This document shows, one piece after another, positions 62,801 through 64,000 of a stretch of DNA of 64,000 nucleotides. The stretch covers positions 1-64,000 of the forward strand of contig NZ_LAVK01000002.1 in assembly GCF_001083795.1 (NCBI RefSeq), given 5' to 3'. Every line of letters starts with the position of its first letter. Position 1 is the first letter of the stretch. Below the pieces are notes generated by a model, which did no database searches, was not told the DNA's origin, and saw only the letters and a program-made list of their open reading frames with translations. The position numbers and the translations under genes are program-made. This DNA is from Streptomyces sp. SBT349 (lineage in GTDB: Bacteria; Actinomycetota; Actinomycetes; Streptomycetales; Streptomycetaceae).

Positions 62801-64000
62801 ATGGGAAGCGCTGTGCCTCGCGCGGTCGTGCTCGCGGACTCCGACAGCCGGTGGAAGTGGGCGGCGCTGGTCGCACGGCAGCTCGCCCCGAAGCACGCGC
62901 TCGACGCCCGTTTCCTCCAGACCAGCACCACCCCGACCGAGCGGCAGATCGCCGAGGCCGGCGTCGTTCCCGACACCAGCAAGGTCGTCGGATACGGCGA
63001 GCTCCTCGACGACCCGGCGCTCGCCGAGGCCGACCTCGTGGTGCTCGGCACCATCGGCGGCACGGCGCTCGCGCTCATCCACAGCCTGGGGATGGCCTGG
63101 GACGGCGGCTCCCGGCGGCCGGTGGTCGTCTCCGGCTACGTCGGCGTCGTCTACGAGAACCTGGTGGACGGCCTGCTGCTGCGCGTCGGCTCGGACATGG
63201 TCCTGGCCAACAGCCCGCACGACGCCACGCTGTTCCGCGAGATCTACCGCGGCGTCGGCGCCGACCCGTACACCGTGGTCGAGGCCGGGCTCCCGTTCCT
63301 CGGCGGCCAGCGGTACGACCCGTCCGCGGTCGGCCGGGGAGACCGCCGGTTCACCGTCTGCTTCGCCGTGCAGCCGACCGTTCCCGCCGGGCGCGCGGCC
63401 AGGGCCGGGATGCTCGACAAGCTCCAGCGCCACGCCAGGCGCCACCCCGACCGCGACGTGCTGCTCAAGCTGCGCACGCGCGACGGCGAGACGACCAGCC
63501 GCCTGGAGCGTTACCCCTACCGGACGCTCTTCGAGGAGCTGCCGGACCCGCCGCCCAATCTCACGGTGGCGCACGGCGCCATGGGCGATGTCCTGGACCG
63601 CACCGACCTGCTGGTCACGGTGAGTTCGACGGCCGCCATGGAGTCCATCCACCGCGGCATCCCGACGGCGATCCTGACCGACTACGGCATACGCGAGGCC
63701 CACGGCAACCACTTCTTCGCCGCGTCCGGCGCGCTCGCCTCCTGGGTCCAGCTCGACGAGGGCCTGGTACCGCGTGCCTCCGCGTCCTGGGCCACGGCCC
63801 ACGGACTCGGCGGGGGCGACGCGTTCACGGCGGCGCGCGCCCAGTTCGCGCAGCTCCGTTCCCGCGTCACCCTGCCGCGGATGCGCCCCTTCTACACCCA
63901 GCAGAACGCGTCCGAGTACCTGGAGTCGCTCCTCAGCCGCCACGGCCTGGGCCTGAGCGGACGCCCCCTGCCCTCGGCCCTGCCCGCGAGCCCCACCGCG
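62801..64000 (+). CDS. DUF6716-type putative glycosyltransferase, 3' end outside window
   Basis: First 400 codons of a gene cut by the window end. GT-B-like folds are suggested: VVLADSDSRWKWAALVARQL, VVLGTIGGTALALIHSLGMA, then a C-terminal half with LLKLRTRDGETTSRLERYPY and VTVSSTAAMESIHRGIPTAI, like capsule or teichoic-acid transferases that select a donor. DUF6716 proteins of Streptomyces match this pattern (from memory). SD-like AGGAGA lies 14 bases before ATG 62801. The substrate is unknown. Confidence 0.78.
   Translation, partial: MGSAVPRAVVLADSDSRWKWAALVARQLAPKHALDARFLQTSTTPTERQIAEAGVVPDTSKVVGYGELLDDPALAEADLVVLGTIGGTALALIHSLGMAWDGGSRRPVVVSGYVGVVYENLVDGLLLRVGSDMVLANSPHDATLFREIYRGVGADPYTVVEAGLPFLGGQRYDPSAVGRGDRRFTVCFAVQPTVPAGRAARAGMLDKLQRHARRHPDRDVLLKLRTRDGETTSRLERYPYRTLFEELPDPPPNLTVAHGAMGDVLDRTDLLVTVSSTAAMESIHRGIPTAILTDYGIREAHGNHFFAASGALASWVQLDEGLVPRASASWATAHGLGGGDAFTAARAQFAQLRSRVTLPRMRPFYTQQNASEYLESLLSRHGLGLSGRPLPSALPASPTA

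Overview
The window is high-GC actinobacterial chromosome, most likely Streptomyces or a close relative. The evidence is two mycothiol genes (mshA, mshD), the phoU/phoR/phoP block with PHO boxes, carD, msiK, a SpoIIE-type regulator, a cdgB-type GAF-PAS-GGDEF protein, a DasR-like site and many GTG starts with 4-base GTGA/ATGA overlaps. Most genes are housekeeping or regulatory. The one clearly foreign block is a 7.4-kb integrative element.

1-17.5 kb. The first 97 bases are an exact inverted copy of bases 432-528, so the first gene, an HtrA-like secreted protease, is cut in its membrane anchor. An MprAB-like two-component pair follows, then soxR, a PptH-like phosphodiesterase coupled to a phosphopantetheinyl transferase, a secreted 5'-nucleotidase, mshD, ppk behind a PHO box, a Nudix hydrolase, a frameshifted methyltransferase, mshA behind a sigma-R-type promoter, a YbjN protein running into a poly-C tract, a sensor/SpoIIE phosphatase and gpmA.

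17.5-24.9 kb. An integrative element sits in the 3' end of gpmA between 15-bp repeats (17488-17502 and 24855-24869). Its leftward operon (ECF-type sigma factor, excisionase, HNH nuclease, HTH protein, AAA ATPase) is joined by 1- to 4-base overlaps at every junction and is followed by a tyrosine integrase. A divergent pair encodes a GntR-UTRA regulator and a 2H phosphoesterase. About 1.1 kb of non-coding DNA at the right end is packed with palindromes, repeated short motifs and a near-perfect 142-bp inverted repeat. No transfer (FtsK/TraB) gene is visible.

24.9-42.3 kb. This holds an orphan NarL-type kinase, a metallothionein-like mtpA, phoU, the divergent phoR-phoP operon with a PHO box, a lipoprotein, carD, ispD-ispF, a flavin/PPOX protein, cysS, rlmB, a DoxX-family membrane protein, an ECF sigma factor with its membrane partner, a nucleotidyltransferase, msiK and tRNA-Thr(TGT).

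42.3-64 kb. This holds a GH36 alpha-galactosidase, a quinone-oxidoreductase-like enzyme, a pentapeptide-repeat protein, an APH(6)-like kinase, a divergent SDR/TetR pair with two operator palindromes, terD, a peptide-release (ArfB-like) protein, a flavin reductase, cdgB behind Crp- and BldD-like sites, a CBM protein, an amino-sugar cluster (SIS, ROK kinase, deacetylase, class II aldolase) with a DasR-like site, otsB, a MacB/FtsX-type ABC exporter and a glycosyltransferase-like gene cut by the window end.
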